Positions 43,207-52,442 of a stretch of DNA of 63,441 nt are shown here, piece by piece. Below the pieces are notes generated by a model. That model had not been told where the DNA came from and did no database searches. It was given only the letters and a program-made list of their open reading frames with translations. Source of the stretch: CAZOHG01 sp964579725 (lineage in GTDB: Bacteria; Zhuqueibacterota; JdFR-76; BMS3Abin05); contig CAZOHG010000016.1 of the NCBI GenBank assembly GCA_964579725.1, forward strand, positions 1 through 63,441, given 5' to 3'. The position numbers and the translations under genes are program-made. Positions within the stretch are counted from its first letter, which is position 1. Every line of letters starts with the position of its first letter.

Positions 43207-44003
43207 CGGACACAAAAAATCTTCGGGTCGAAATTGAATTGCTGTCGCCTAAATTGCAGGAAATTCATCAGTACTGGAACGACCATATTCACGATCTGGC
43301 CATTGCCAAACATCCGCCAGGGACGCTCGGCTTTTTTAACGATCTGGACGAGTACCGATTTGACAAATTGAATTACCTGCCGCGAGTGGTGGATTTTTCC
43401 GCTTACGCCGGGAAAAAATTGCTTGAGGTCGGCTGCGGAGTGGGAATCGATCTGGTGCACTTTGCCGAAAAAGGGGCCGTGGTAACCGGTGTGGATCTGG
43501 CGGACACCTCCATTGAGCTGGCACGAAAGAATTTTGAGCTGCGGAATCTAAAAGGCGAATTTTACCGCCTGGACGGTGAAAATCTTCCCTTCGAGGAAGC
43601 AAGCTTTGATGTGGTGTACGCTCACGGGGTGTTGCAGTACACGGAAAATGCGCAGAAAATGACGGACGAAATCTACCGCGTGCTCAAACCCGGTGGGGAA
43701 GCCATTCTCATGGTGTACAATAAAATCTCCTGGCTGAATGCCCTTTCGAAAATCATGAAAGTGGATTTGGAGCACGAAGACGCCCCTGTTCTGAATAAGT
43801 ATTCGATTCGCGAATTTAAAAAACTTCTGACAAAATTCGAAAAAGTCAAAATTGTTCCGGAACGTTTTCCGGTAAAGAGTCGCTTGCACAAAGGCGTCAA
43901 GGGCATGTTGTACAACGGGATTTTTGTCCCCTCTTTCAAAATTGTTCCGAAATTTTTGGTGCGCCCTCTGGGGTGGCACATCATGGCGTTTGCGTACAAA
44001 TAA
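43203..44003 (+). CDS. SAM-dependent methyltransferase
   Basis: A 266-residue class I methyltransferase. Motif I is LLEVGCGVGIDLVHFA (about 76-91), followed by the acidic VTGVDLADTS, and then DVVYAHGVLQYTENAQ as motif IV. RVLKPGGEAILMVYN forms the post-motif strand. ATG 43203 overlaps the asnB-like stop. It probably methylates a sugar hydroxyl or a lipid-linked intermediate; the acceptor is unknown. Confidence 0.88.
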   Translation: MTDTKNLRVEIELLSPKLQEIHQYWNDHIHDLAIAKHPPGTLGFFNDLDEYRFDKLNYLPRVVDFSAYAGKKLLEVGCGVGIDLVHFAEKGAVVTGVDLADTSIELARKNFELRNLKGEFYRLDGENLPFEEASFDVVYAHGVLQYTENAQKMTDEIYRVLKPGGEAILMVYNKISWLNALSKIMKVDLEHEDAPVLNKYSIREFKKLLTKFEKVKIVPERFPVKSRLHKGVKGMLYNGIFVPSFKIVPKFLVRPLGWHIMAFAYK

Positions 44004-44048
44004 TAACACGATGGCGCGGAATTTATCTTGATGTGGAAAAGGAAATAA

Positions 44049-45041
44049 ATGGCAAAAACGGCGTTTGTTACAGGTGTTTCGGGATTTACCGGGGGGTGGT
44101 TGGCCAAGCGATTGGTGGAGCGCGGCTACGATGTGCGGGGGTTGGTACGAGACCCTGAAAAAGCGGCTCATTTGCGGGATTTGGGGGTGACGCTTCTTCA
44201 AGGGGATCTGCGGGAGAAAGATTCATTTGCGCAAGCCGTAAAGGGAGCGGATGTTGTGTTTCATGTGGCCGCTGCCTACCGGCAAGAGGGGGTTCCCAAC
44301 AAATATTTTTGGGAAGTAAATGTAGAAGGAACCCGAAATTTGCTGGAAGCAGCCAAAGAGGCGGGTGTCCGGCGTTTTGTGCACACCAGCACTGTGGGCG
44401 TTCAGGGCGAAATTGCCAATCCGCCCGCCACGGAGGAAGCGCCGTTCAATCCAGGCGACGTGTACCAGGAATCCAAAAAAGCGGGCGAGCTGTTGGCCCG
44501 GAAATTTTTTGAAGAAAACGCCCTGCCCGGCGTGGTCGTTCGGCCTGTGGGTATTTACGGGCCTGGCGACACGCGATTCCTGAAGATTTTCAGGTTTGTG
44601 TACAACGGAAAATTTCGAATGATCGGTTCCGGCAAAGTGCTGTACCATCTGACGTTTGTGGACGATCTGGTTCAGGGGATTATTTTGGCGGGGGAAAAGG
44701 AGGCAGCCGTCGGACAGGTGTACACTATCGGCGGCCCGGAATTTACCACGTTGGAAAAATTGGTGGAGCTGATTGCAGAAGTTTTGGACGTCCCCGTGCC
44801 CCGGAAAAGATTGCCCGTTTGGCCGTTTTGGGTGGCGGGACTTTTATGTGAAGGCATTTGCCGCCCCCTTCGAATCGAACCGCCCATTTACCGGCGGCGT
44901 TTGGACTTTTTCACCAAGGATCGGGCATTTGACATTTCCAAAGCCCGGCGGGAATTGGGCTACGAGCCGAAAATCAGCCTGAAAACCGGCCTGAAAATTA
45001 CGGGGAATTGGTACAAACAGGTGGGCTGGCTGGACAAATAA
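44049..45041 (+). CDS. NAD(P)-dependent epimerase/dehydratase
   Basis: A 330-residue extended SDR. The cofactor motif is VTGVSGFTGGWLAKRL at 7-22. VFHVAAAYR, HTSTVGVQG and the YQESKKAGE segment (YxxxK) follow. The C-terminal part resembles the dihydroflavonol reductase/3-beta-HSD-like group that often occurs in polysaccharide and hopanoid clusters. It likely reduces or epimerises a nucleotide sugar, but the substrate cannot be deduced. It follows the methyltransferase after 45 bases. Confidence 0.85.
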   Translation: MAKTAFVTGVSGFTGGWLAKRLVERGYDVRGLVRDPEKAAHLRDLGVTLLQGDLREKDSFAQAVKGADVVFHVAAAYRQEGVPNKYFWEVNVEGTRNLLEAAKEAGVRRFVHTSTVGVQGEIANPPATEEAPFNPGDVYQESKKAGELLARKFFEENALPGVVVRPVGIYGPGDTRFLKIFRFVYNGKFRMIGSGKVLYHLTFVDDLVQGIILAGEKEAAVGQVYTIGGPEFTTLEKLVELIAEVLDVPVPRKRLPVWPFWVAGLLCEGICRPLRIEPPIYRRRLDFFTKDRAFDISKARRELGYEPKISLKTGLKITGNWYKQVGWLDK

Positions 45042-45082
45042 AGCATAATTCGGCGCGTAAGCCAAAAAAAATCCACAGATGA

Positions 45083-45130
45083 CACGAATGGGGTGTGGTT
45101 AAAATCCATTCGTGAATGACAGTTTTTTTT
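45083..45130. repeat. Perfect 9-bp inverted repeat followed by a T-run
   Basis: CACGAATGG (45083-45091) and CCATTCGTG (45106-45114) are perfect arms around a 14-base loop, with eight T residues at 45123-45130. It could be a terminator for the first glycosyltransferase group. The surrounding ATCCACAGATGACACGAAT also looks like a dispersed intergenic repeat type. It lies in a 155-base gap with no other feature. Confidence 0.45.
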
Positions 45131-45196
45131 CACAGGCCACTCGTCTCATTTTTTTCAATGGGACTGACGTGGCGGAGCTGTAGCTAAGAGGCGAAG

Positions 45197-45943
45197 ATGG
45201 AAAAAGAAGCCGAAACAATCGAAATTCAAAAAGAGCTATTCGATGAAAAAAAATCCAAATTTGCCAAGTACCAGTCGCTGGTCGTTGGTGAACCCGGATT
45301 TTTCAAACTATTGAAATACGAGCTGATCATGCTGCTCTCCAATAATTTGCCGGGGGCGTTGGGCCTCTTCTTGCGGAGCAAGCTTTACCCGAAATTGTTG
45401 GGAAAAGTGGGCCGGAACGTCACATTTGGCACCAATGTGGTTTTGCGGCATCCGAAAAAAATCATCATTGGGGACAATGTGGTTATTGATGACAATTGTG
45501 TTTTGGATGCCAAGGGCCAGAATAATCGGGGCATTGTTATTGAAAACGGTGTTTTTTTGGGACGCAATACGATTCTAAATTGTAAAAACGGAAACATTTT
45601 TTTGGGTGAAAATGCCAATTTCGGATTCAATTGCCACATTTTTGCTGCGGGCGATGTGAAGATTGGCAAAAATGCCTTGATCGCTGCCTACACGTATTTT
45701 GTGGGTGGAGACCACACAGCCAAACGAACGGATATTCCGGTGCTTTTTCAACCCCGGACGGCAAAGGGCGTAACGATTGGCGACAACGTCTGGTTTGGTG
45801 CCGGTGTGCGAGTTTTGGACGGTGTAACCATTGGCCGAGACGCCATTATTGGCGCCAATGCCGTGGTAACAAAAGACATCCCCGATTTTGCCATTGCCGT
45901 GGGAATCCCGGCAAAAGTCATCAAAAACCGATTGGAAACATAG
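45197..45943 (+). CDS. Hexapeptide-repeat acyltransferase (WcaF/LbetaH type)
   Basis: A 248-residue left-handed beta-helix transferase. A helical N-terminal extension is followed by hexapeptide repeats from about residue 72 (VTFGTNVVLRHPKKIIIGDNVVIDDN) and a closing segment VTIGDNVWFGAGVRVLDGVTIG, DAIIGANAVVTKDIPD, AVGIPAKVI. These are typical of CoA-dependent O- or N-acetyltransferases acting on sugars, working as trimers. The catalytic histidine is likely in GGDHTAKR. It probably decorates the repeat unit with acetyl or another acyl group. Confidence 0.88.
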   Translation: MEKEAETIEIQKELFDEKKSKFAKYQSLVVGEPGFFKLLKYELIMLLSNNLPGALGLFLRSKLYPKLLGKVGRNVTFGTNVVLRHPKKIIIGDNVVIDDNCVLDAKGQNNRGIVIENGVFLGRNTILNCKNGNIFLGENANFGFNCHIFAAGDVKIGKNALIAAYTYFVGGDHTAKRTDIPVLFQPRTAKGVTIGDNVWFGAGVRVLDGVTIGRDAIIGANAVVTKDIPDFAIAVGIPAKVIKNRLET

Positions 45944-45954
45944 AGAAATCCATT

Positions 45955-47085
45955 ATGAAAAATTCAAAAATAAATGTACTCCATATTATAGACAAATTTT
46001 CAATGGATGGGGTCAACCCTTCAAGTTGTACGCGCCTTTTCGAGGAATGGATTCCCCGATTCAGTAAAGATGTTTTCGACGTCAAGGTGTGTACACTTCG
46101 GGACCCCGATCCTGCCGGAAAAATTCTGGAGGAGAAAGGAATTCGGGTATTTTACATCAATAAGGGTAAAATGTCTTTGGGAAATATTGGGGAGATTTCC
46201 CGCCTAATCCAGCAAGAAAACATCGACATCGTCCATTTACATGGCTACAGTGCGGCTAATTTTGGTCGAATAGCTGCACGGAAAATGGGCATTAAAAACA
46301 TTGTACACGAGCATGCCGTTCTAAAGGTTTTGCCGCATCAGTTTCTGGCGGATTGGCTGTTGAGGAAGAAAACAGACGTAGCCATTGGGGTTTGCCAGGT
46401 AGTTAAAGAGTTTATGATTCGAGGAAGAAGTATTCCGGAAGATAAAATCCGAATTATTTTCAATGGCGTTGATGTTAAAAAATACACCCCATTAAGTACC
46501 CGTTCTCAGCAAGATATTCGGGAGACTTTCAACATTCCGCCCGGAACCAGGGTTGTCGGAACAATTACCCGCCTGCGAAAGGAAAAAGGGAACGATATTT
46601 TTTTACGGGCAATTCCCGATATTGTAAAACGGGAGAATAAAGTACGATTTCTCATTGTGGGTGAGGGGCCCGAAAAAGAAGCTTTAAAAAATCTTGCCGC
46701 TCAATTAGGCATCGAAAAATATGTTGTGTTTACCGGTTTTCGGAAAGATGTGAGTGCGTTACTTTCTCTTTTTGATATTAAGGTTATTCCGTCGCTTTCG
46801 GAGGGTTTCCCTCTGGCTTTTCTTGAGGCTTTGGCTTCGGGGCGGGCGATCGTAGCCAGTGCGGTGGGTTCCATATCCGAGGTTTCGGTGGATGGTGAAA
46901 CGGCGCTTCTGGTTCCTCCCGGTGATGCAAAAGAATTATCGGCCAAAATTATTCAACTGCTCCAAGATGATTTCTTACGCGAAAAATTGGGGAAAAATGC
47001 TCGGGAAGAAGCCAAAAAATACAGCATCGAATCTAATGTCCAGGCACTGGAATCGTTGTACACGTCTTTAATGAATGGAATGTGA
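45955..47085 (+). CDS. Glycosyltransferase family 4
   Basis: A 376-residue GT-B enzyme. It opens INVLHIIDKFSMDGVNPSS with a HGYSAANFGRIAA acceptor-domain helix. The donor side has VVGTITRLRKEKGNDIFLRA and LIVGEGPEKEALKN, and the signature glutamates lie in PSLSEGFPLAFLEALASGRAIVAS. ATG 45955 follows 11 bases after the acyltransferase stop. Sugar and linkage unknown. Base composition from here on is noticeably richer in A and T than upstream. Confidence 0.9.
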   Translation: MKNSKINVLHIIDKFSMDGVNPSSCTRLFEEWIPRFSKDVFDVKVCTLRDPDPAGKILEEKGIRVFYINKGKMSLGNIGEISRLIQQENIDIVHLHGYSAANFGRIAARKMGIKNIVHEHAVLKVLPHQFLADWLLRKKTDVAIGVCQVVKEFMIRGRSIPEDKIRIIFNGVDVKKYTPLSTRSQQDIRETFNIPPGTRVVGTITRLRKEKGNDIFLRAIPDIVKRENKVRFLIVGEGPEKEALKNLAAQLGIEKYVVFTGFRKDVSALLSLFDIKVIPSLSEGFPLAFLEALASGRAIVASAVGSISEVSVDGETALLVPPGDAKELSAKIIQLLQDDFLREKLGKNAREEAKKYSIESNVQALESLYTSLMNGM

Positions 47086-47111
47086 AAAGATGGTGAAATG
47101 TTTATAGAGGC

Positions 47112-48356
47112 ATGCGAACTCCTGTTCACAAGTTTGTAGAGCGTGCCAAATGGAGTTACCGGAAAAACGCCCCTGATTTTCACGGTATATTTTTCAGGAA
47201 ATATCCCGATTTTGTACTTTCGCGTCGCCCGGATCTTGCAAAGGACAGTTTTCCGGTCTTTGTTTTTCACCAGGTAACGCCCGAAGCCTTTGAGGAGCAG
47301 CTTCTTTTTTTGGCCCAAAATCATTACGTCACGCTAAATGCGGATGAATACGCTGCTCGACTTTTGGGAGAAGAAAAAGGAACCGGCCGGGAAATCCTGT
47401 TGACATTTGATGACGGCTCCGTCAGTTTATGGAGTGTTGCCTTCCCGCTCCTCCAAAAATTCGGAATGAAAGCCGTCTCTTTTATTTTGCCGGGTCTTAT
47501 TTGCGATAGCGATCAAACCCGACCCACTTTGGAGGATGTGTGGGAAGGTAAAATTCCAAAGGAAAACCTTCCCCTGGAAAAAAATAGCGACCCGCCCTTG
47601 TGTACTTGGCGAGAAATTGAAAAAATGCATGTCAGTGGGGTTATTGATTTCCAATCCCACACCCTGTTTCATGCGCTGGTGCCCGTTTCGAACAAAATAG
47701 TGGATTTCCTGCATCCGAATTTTGACACGTATTACTTTGGAAATATTTTTGTACCGGTGTACCGGGAGGGAGAAAGAGATTTGTTTGACAGAACCCTTCC
47801 CTTGGGTACGCCCATTTACCAATCCGAACCGAGAATGTCAATGGTGCCAAGATTTTTTGATGACGAAGAGCTTCGAAAAAAATGCCAGCAATTTGTGAAG
47901 GAAGAGGGCGGAATTGAATTTTTCCAAAAGAAGAATTGGAGAAAACGGTTGGAAACTTTTTTTCAATCGACTGCTCGTCATCTTCTCTTGAAAGAACGCA
48001 TGGAAACTCCGGAAGAGCAGAAACAAGCCATGTTTTATGAACTGCACCAATCGAAAATTCTAATTGAGCAAAGATTAGGGAAAACCGTCTCTCACCTGTG
48101 TTACCCTTGGTTTATCGGAAGCTCCGTTGCAGTGGAACAATCAAAAAAAGCCGGGTACCGGACCAATTTTTGGGGATGGATCCCCGGAATTCGAGACAAC
48201 AAAGCGGGACAAAATCCCTACCAGATTGTTCGTTTGGAAGATCGATTCCTGTTCCGTCTCCCAGGAGAGGGACGCAAAAAACTTTCGGAATTGCTTCTAC
48301 AAAAAATAAATACATATGGTGTTCCAAAGTCGATGAAAGAAAAGAGGCCTGAATGA
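47112..48356 (+). CDS. Polysaccharide deacetylase (NodB domain)
   Basis: A 414-residue CE4-type deacetylase. LLTFDDGSVSLW provides the metal and base aspartates D100-D101. FQSHTLFH provides the zinc histidine pair H183 and H187. A large insertion of roughly 120 residues separates this from the C-terminal LCYPWFIGSS and GYRTNFWGW strands that complete the barrel. No signal peptide is seen, so it may act in the cytosol or on lipid-linked precursors. Such genes remove N- or O-acetyl groups from exopolysaccharide. Its stop overlaps the next start. Confidence 0.88.
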   Translation: MRTPVHKFVERAKWSYRKNAPDFHGIFFRKYPDFVLSRRPDLAKDSFPVFVFHQVTPEAFEEQLLFLAQNHYVTLNADEYAARLLGEEKGTGREILLTFDDGSVSLWSVAFPLLQKFGMKAVSFILPGLICDSDQTRPTLEDVWEGKIPKENLPLEKNSDPPLCTWREIEKMHVSGVIDFQSHTLFHALVPVSNKIVDFLHPNFDTYYFGNIFVPVYREGERDLFDRTLPLGTPIYQSEPRMSMVPRFFDDEELRKKCQQFVKEEGGIEFFQKKNWRKRLETFFQSTARHLLLKERMETPEEQKQAMFYELHQSKILIEQRLGKTVSHLCYPWFIGSSVAVEQSKKAGYRTNFWGWIPGIRDNKAGQNPYQIVRLEDRFLFRLPGEGRKKLSELLLQKINTYGVPKSMKEKRPE

Positions 48357-50194
48357 TTTTTGGTTGGTACAACTTTAAAAAAGGACCTACGCCGGCACTT
48401 GACGAAGTGCAGAAGGCCTTTCGGGTGCAAACTATTCGGCCCGAGAGCAGCATTCTGACAGCAAGGTCAGTTTTTGTTTTTCTCCCCGAAAATGTTCCGT
48501 CCATAGATATTGAAAGTGGTGTTTTTCATTCGAAAACCGGTGCCTGGCAAGGTGTTTTTCAAGGCGATCTTTTCGAGGAAAAGGGGGAGACTTCTTCGAA
48601 GGAATATTTTGGACGCCTTTTGCGTCAAAAAGGAATCGCTTCATTGGTTGGTTTGCACGGCAGTTTTGCAGGTGCCATTTTTCAGCCGGAAAAGGATCAA
48701 TTTTTTCTCTTTCGGGACCATTTGGGAATTGAATCGCTTTATTATTTGTCCCAGGGCGACCGAATCTATTTTTCTTCTTCTTTAAAGCAATTGAGCAATG
48801 CAACGTTTTATGAAAAACAAATCAATTATCAGGCTTTGTATCGTTACCTGTTATTTAACTACAATCCGGGGCTGGATACCTTTTTTGCGGACATTCAAAA
48901 ACTGAGGGCGGGACATCTTTTAAGTCTTCAAGGCAGGAAAATGGAAATCAAGCCTTATTGGAAAATTTCCTACCGTGAGAGAAATCCCAAACCTCTTGAA
49001 GTGCTGAAAAAAGATTTGTTGCAGGAATTAGATGCTGTGGTTCAAGTTCGTTTGCCCCATTCGGAAAAGAAAACGGGCGTTTTTTTGAGCGGAGGGATGG
49101 ATTCCAGTTCCGTGGTGGGACTCTCTGCCCCCAAAATGACAACGCCTCTCCACACATTTTCCTTTCGATGTAAGGGTAAAGGATTTGACGAATCTTATTA
49201 TGCCGATTTTATGTCGCGGCACTACGGGACGAATCATCATCTTGTCGAATACCCTCCGGAACGAATTACGGAGCTTGGTGAATTGGTTTCGTACATGGAA
49301 GAGCCTTTCTCAGATATTGGGATCGAAATCGCCTCCTTTCTTTTGGGCAAAGAGGCCAGAAATCAAGTGGATGTGATCTTAACCGGCGACGGGGGGGATG
49401 AATTGTTTGCCGGACATCCGGTCTATCTGGCTGAAAAGATGTCCCGAAAGTATGACGTTCTTCCCCGTTTTTTGAAGCGGGGAATTTACAAGATATCGCG
49501 GCTTCTTCCGGATACGGAAGAGAAAAAAAGCTTTTCCGTAAAGGTCAAGCGCTTTTCTTACAGCGCTCAATTTCCTCAGGACTTATATAGCAATCGCTGG
49601 CGAATGTATTACACTTCCCAAGAAATTAAAAATTTGGTACGGGATGATTTGTGGGAGCATTTGGAATCCACGGAACCGCTGGCCTATTTTTATGAATTAT
49701 ATGCCGAAGCAGACGGCGATGATTATTTAAGCAAATCGCTCTATGCCGACTATTTCACGGTGGTGGATTTTTATCTTCGACGAATGGCCGTTTTGCGGAA
49801 TTTTGGCATTGAGGCTCGATTCCCCTTGCTCGATCCAGACATTGTTGCCTTTTCAACAAAAATACCACCGGAGCTCAAAATCAATAAATCCGGGGAAACC
49901 AAATATATCCAGCATGTAACCATGGCGGGTGTTCTTCCCGATGAAATTGTTTTTCGGAAAGATAAACTCGGCCATAGTGTGCCGATGAAAAATTGGATGC
50001 GCGAAAACGATTTTGTCAAACATTATATTTATGATCGATTGGACAAATCCACTATTGAAAGAAGAGGCCTTTTTCGACTGGAAACCATACAAAAACTTAT
50101 TCAGGAACATTTGTCCAAAAAAGAAAATCACTCACACCGTATTTGGTCGCTGATGGTGCTGGAAATGTGGCTTAAAGAGAATTTTAATCCATGA
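48353..50194 (+). CDS. Asparagine-synthetase-like protein lacking the glutaminase cysteine
   Basis: A 613-residue paralogue of the asnB-like gene at 41.3 kb. The C-terminal synthetase domain looks intact: PP-loop SGGMDSS at 246-252, GDGGDELFAGHPVYLAEK, and FPLLDPDIVAF. The N-terminal glutaminase-like domain is degenerate: it starts MIFGWYNF with no cysteine at position 2, and the RGPD and NGEIYN motifs are missing, although FRDHLGIESLYY keeps the fold. It probably uses free ammonia or another amine, or has become a ligase on a different substrate. ATG 48353 overlaps the deacetylase stop. Confidence 0.85.
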   Translation: MIFGWYNFKKGPTPALDEVQKAFRVQTIRPESSILTARSVFVFLPENVPSIDIESGVFHSKTGAWQGVFQGDLFEEKGETSSKEYFGRLLRQKGIASLVGLHGSFAGAIFQPEKDQFFLFRDHLGIESLYYLSQGDRIYFSSSLKQLSNATFYEKQINYQALYRYLLFNYNPGLDTFFADIQKLRAGHLLSLQGRKMEIKPYWKISYRERNPKPLEVLKKDLLQELDAVVQVRLPHSEKKTGVFLSGGMDSSSVVGLSAPKMTTPLHTFSFRCKGKGFDESYYADFMSRHYGTNHHLVEYPPERITELGELVSYMEEPFSDIGIEIASFLLGKEARNQVDVILTGDGGDELFAGHPVYLAEKMSRKYDVLPRFLKRGIYKISRLLPDTEEKKSFSVKVKRFSYSAQFPQDLYSNRWRMYYTSQEIKNLVRDDLWEHLESTEPLAYFYELYAEADGDDYLSKSLYADYFTVVDFYLRRMAVLRNFGIEARFPLLDPDIVAFSTKIPPELKINKSGETKYIQHVTMAGVLPDEIVFRKDKLGHSVPMKNWMRENDFVKHYIYDRLDKSTIERRGLFRLETIQKLIQEHLSKKENHSHRIWSLMVLEMWLKENFNP

Positions 50195-51171
50195 GCAAGG
50201 GCTTGAGTCAGAAGATCTTTGGTTCAATCTATTTGAAACTGTTCGTTAGTTTCGGCCTGATTGCACTTATCCTTCTGAAGATTGATCTGGGCACGCTGAA
50301 AGAAAATCTTCTTGCGGCCGATCTCAAAATTTATGGTTTTGCTACAGGGCTTTTTTTTCTGCAACAAGTTGTGATTGCTTACTCCTGGCAAATTCTTCTA
50401 AAGGCTCAAGAAAATCGCGTGTCCTTTTGGAATGTTCTAAGAGTTTATTTTATCGGCAGTTTTATGGGAACATTTTTGCCTTCCAGCGTGGGCATGGATG
50501 TCGTACGCATTTATGGTCTGGCCAAACATATCAAAGATGGGGTCGATTCCGCCAGCTCCATGGTAGTATCCAGAATTTTGGGTTTTTTGGTTTTAATTGC
50601 ATTTGCTTTAGTAGCCGCTATTCCCATGAGCCGTTTAATGCACGAAAGTCAAATATTTTTGTGGATTTTTCTTTTGTCTGTTCTCTTTTTGGGAACGGCT
50701 GTTTTTGTTCTCAGTCCCCTCACTCAAAAAATACTCTATTTTATTCTGGAAAAAATACACTTATCCCGTTTTAATGCGTCCATTCAGGCCGTCTATCGTT
50801 CAATTTACGAATTTAGTCAGCATAAAAAGGCACTCCTCCAACTTACAGGTGTTTCTGTTTTTTTTCAACTTTTGGGGATCTACATTGTTTTTTTGGTCGG
50901 GAAAAGTTTAAATATCCCTCTTTCCATGACCTATTATTTCTTGCTGATTCCGATTATTATGGTGATTACGCTCATTCCTATTTCGATCGCCGGAATCGGC
51001 GTACGGGAAAGCTCCTTCATTTACTTTTTTACCCAAGCAGGAATCAGTTCAACCCAGGCACTGTCTCTTTCTTTTCTGGTGTTTTTTCAATGGATTTTAA
51101 TGGCTCTCATCGGAGGACTAATCTATTTGTTGGTAGGTTTTCAGGGAGCACAAGTTATGGAGCAACACTAA
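50191..51171 (+). CDS. Lysylphosphatidylglycerol-synthase-type membrane protein (flippase-like)
   Basis: A 326-residue polytopic protein of the LPG_synthase_TM/UPF0104 group, with about eight helices. Family landmarks are the RVYFIGSFMGTFLPSSVGMDVVRIYGLAK stretch in two parts (about 88-115) and the C-terminal PISIAGIGVRESSFIYFF. Members include the flippase domain of MprF and the archaeal AglD-type proteins; the exact role in polysaccharide loci is uncertain, with lipid-linked intermediate transport a common guess. A second copy lies at 60.3 kb. Start overlaps the AsnB-like stop as ATGA. Confidence 0.85.
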   Translation: MSKGLSQKIFGSIYLKLFVSFGLIALILLKIDLGTLKENLLAADLKIYGFATGLFFLQQVVIAYSWQILLKAQENRVSFWNVLRVYFIGSFMGTFLPSSVGMDVVRIYGLAKHIKDGVDSASSMVVSRILGFLVLIAFALVAAIPMSRLMHESQIFLWIFLLSVLFLGTAVFVLSPLTQKILYFILEKIHLSRFNASIQAVYRSIYEFSQHKKALLQLTGVSVFFQLLGIYIVFLVGKSLNIPLSMTYYFLLIPIIMVITLIPISIAGIGVRESSFIYFFTQAGISSTQALSLSFLVFFQWILMALIGGLIYLLVGFQGAQVMEQH

Positions 51172-51229
51172 TTCGATTATTTTTGGTTTTCAAAAAAATT
51201 AAATCTGGAAAGACCCTCCCGGAGATTTC

Positions 51230-52384
51230 GTGAAAATTAGGGTTTACAGGCAGTTCGACGTTTCTCTTAGGGAGAAATGGGAATATCTGGAACAACAAAT
51301 CGAAACTCAAAACATCTATTTTTCTTTTTTGTGGGCATCCACCTGGTGGGAAGTTTTTGGAAAGAATTTTCAACCTTTTATAATTGTACTTGAAGATGGA
51401 GATGCTGTCCGCGGCATTGCGCCTCTCATGCTAAGCCGCCCGAAGGGAATCCCTTTTTCGATGGCACGAAATTTGAACTTTATTGGAACCGGGTTGTCGG
51501 ACTACCATGATTTCCTTTTGGCTCCTGGGTTTGAAAAAGAGGTTGTAAAGGACATCATTTTATATTTGCATGATCAATTTAATTCATGGAGTTTAATGCG
51601 GTTACGGCATTTTCCTGAGGACTCGAAAACGCCAGCTTTGCTAAGGAGCAGTCTTAAGGAATTGGGGTTTGAAGACGATTTTAGCTGGATTCAACGTCCT
51701 ACTGTACCGTGTCCATTTATTCCTTTGCATTCAAATTGGGAATCGTATTACGGATCGGTAAGCAAAAATTTGCGTTCCGATGTAAACCGGAAATTAAACA
51801 AATTGAAAAGAACCTTTCAGTTTGAGTTTGAAAAGGTAGAGCCTCGTTCACAAAAGGAGTATGAATCCTATTTGGATGCGTTTATTGCCATTAATAGAAA
51901 AAGATGGGAGCAAAAAAAAGGACGCAATATTTTCTCGTTCGAATCTCCGGAGCACCAACGCTTTTATCGGGCGGTCACGGATAGGTTTTCTCAAAAGGGA
52001 TGGACTCTTTTTTATGTGCTTCGTCTAAATGGGCGCCCTGTAGCGTATATTTATTGTTTTAAATACCACGGGAAAATTTATCATTGGAATACGGCTTTCG
52101 AACCGGAATATTTCGGTTATTCAATTGGAAAGGTCTTGCATCGCTTGGCGATTGAAAATGCCTTTCGCAGCGGCTACCGAGAATTTGATTTTATGAGGGG
52201 TGACGAAGAATACAAGCTTAAATGGACAAATCGGGTTCGAGTGAATTCAGAAGTATTTATTTTAGACAAGAAAAATCTTTTTTCGAAATATTCAGGGATG
52301 TATTATTTACGCCTGAAACCTTATTTGGAAAAAAGCGGCATTGTTGAATGGGGATATCGAGCAATGAATCGTTGGCTTAAATAG
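51230..52384 (+). CDS. FemAB/GNAT-type acyltransferase (Acetyltransf_6)
   Basis: A 384-residue protein of the CelD/BioF2-like GNAT group. It has an N-terminal half with FFSFLWASTWWEVFGKN-type helix and ARNLNFIGTGLSDYHDFLL. The signature SKNLRSDVNRKLNKLKR lies around residue 180, and the second GNAT half contains RPVAYIYCFKYHGKIYHWNTA and GYREFDFMRGDEEYKLKW. GTG 51230 is the start. Such genes are frequent in exopolysaccharide loci and in cellulose clusters. The acyl group and acceptor (amino sugar or peptide) are unknown. Confidence 0.85.
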   Translation: MKIRVYRQFDVSLREKWEYLEQQIETQNIYFSFLWASTWWEVFGKNFQPFIIVLEDGDAVRGIAPLMLSRPKGIPFSMARNLNFIGTGLSDYHDFLLAPGFEKEVVKDIILYLHDQFNSWSLMRLRHFPEDSKTPALLRSSLKELGFEDDFSWIQRPTVPCPFIPLHSNWESYYGSVSKNLRSDVNRKLNKLKRTFQFEFEKVEPRSQKEYESYLDAFIAINRKRWEQKKGRNIFSFESPEHQRFYRAVTDRFSQKGWTLFYVLRLNGRPVAYIYCFKYHGKIYHWNTAFEPEYFGYSIGKVLHRLAIENAFRSGYREFDFMRGDEEYKLKWTNRVRVNSEVFILDKKNLFSKYSGMYYLRLKPYLEKSGIVEWGYRAMNRWLK

Positions 52385-52442
52385 GGGTATATTCGGGCTT
52401 ACTGTATCGTAAAAAAATACCAAGACTTAGGAAAGTAATTGG

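Noticed and set aside
45169..45186. GG and GC 10 bases apart before the acyltransferase gene
   Set aside because: Matches the sigma-54 consensus poorly otherwise, and the transcription start would coincide with the start codon, leaving no leader.
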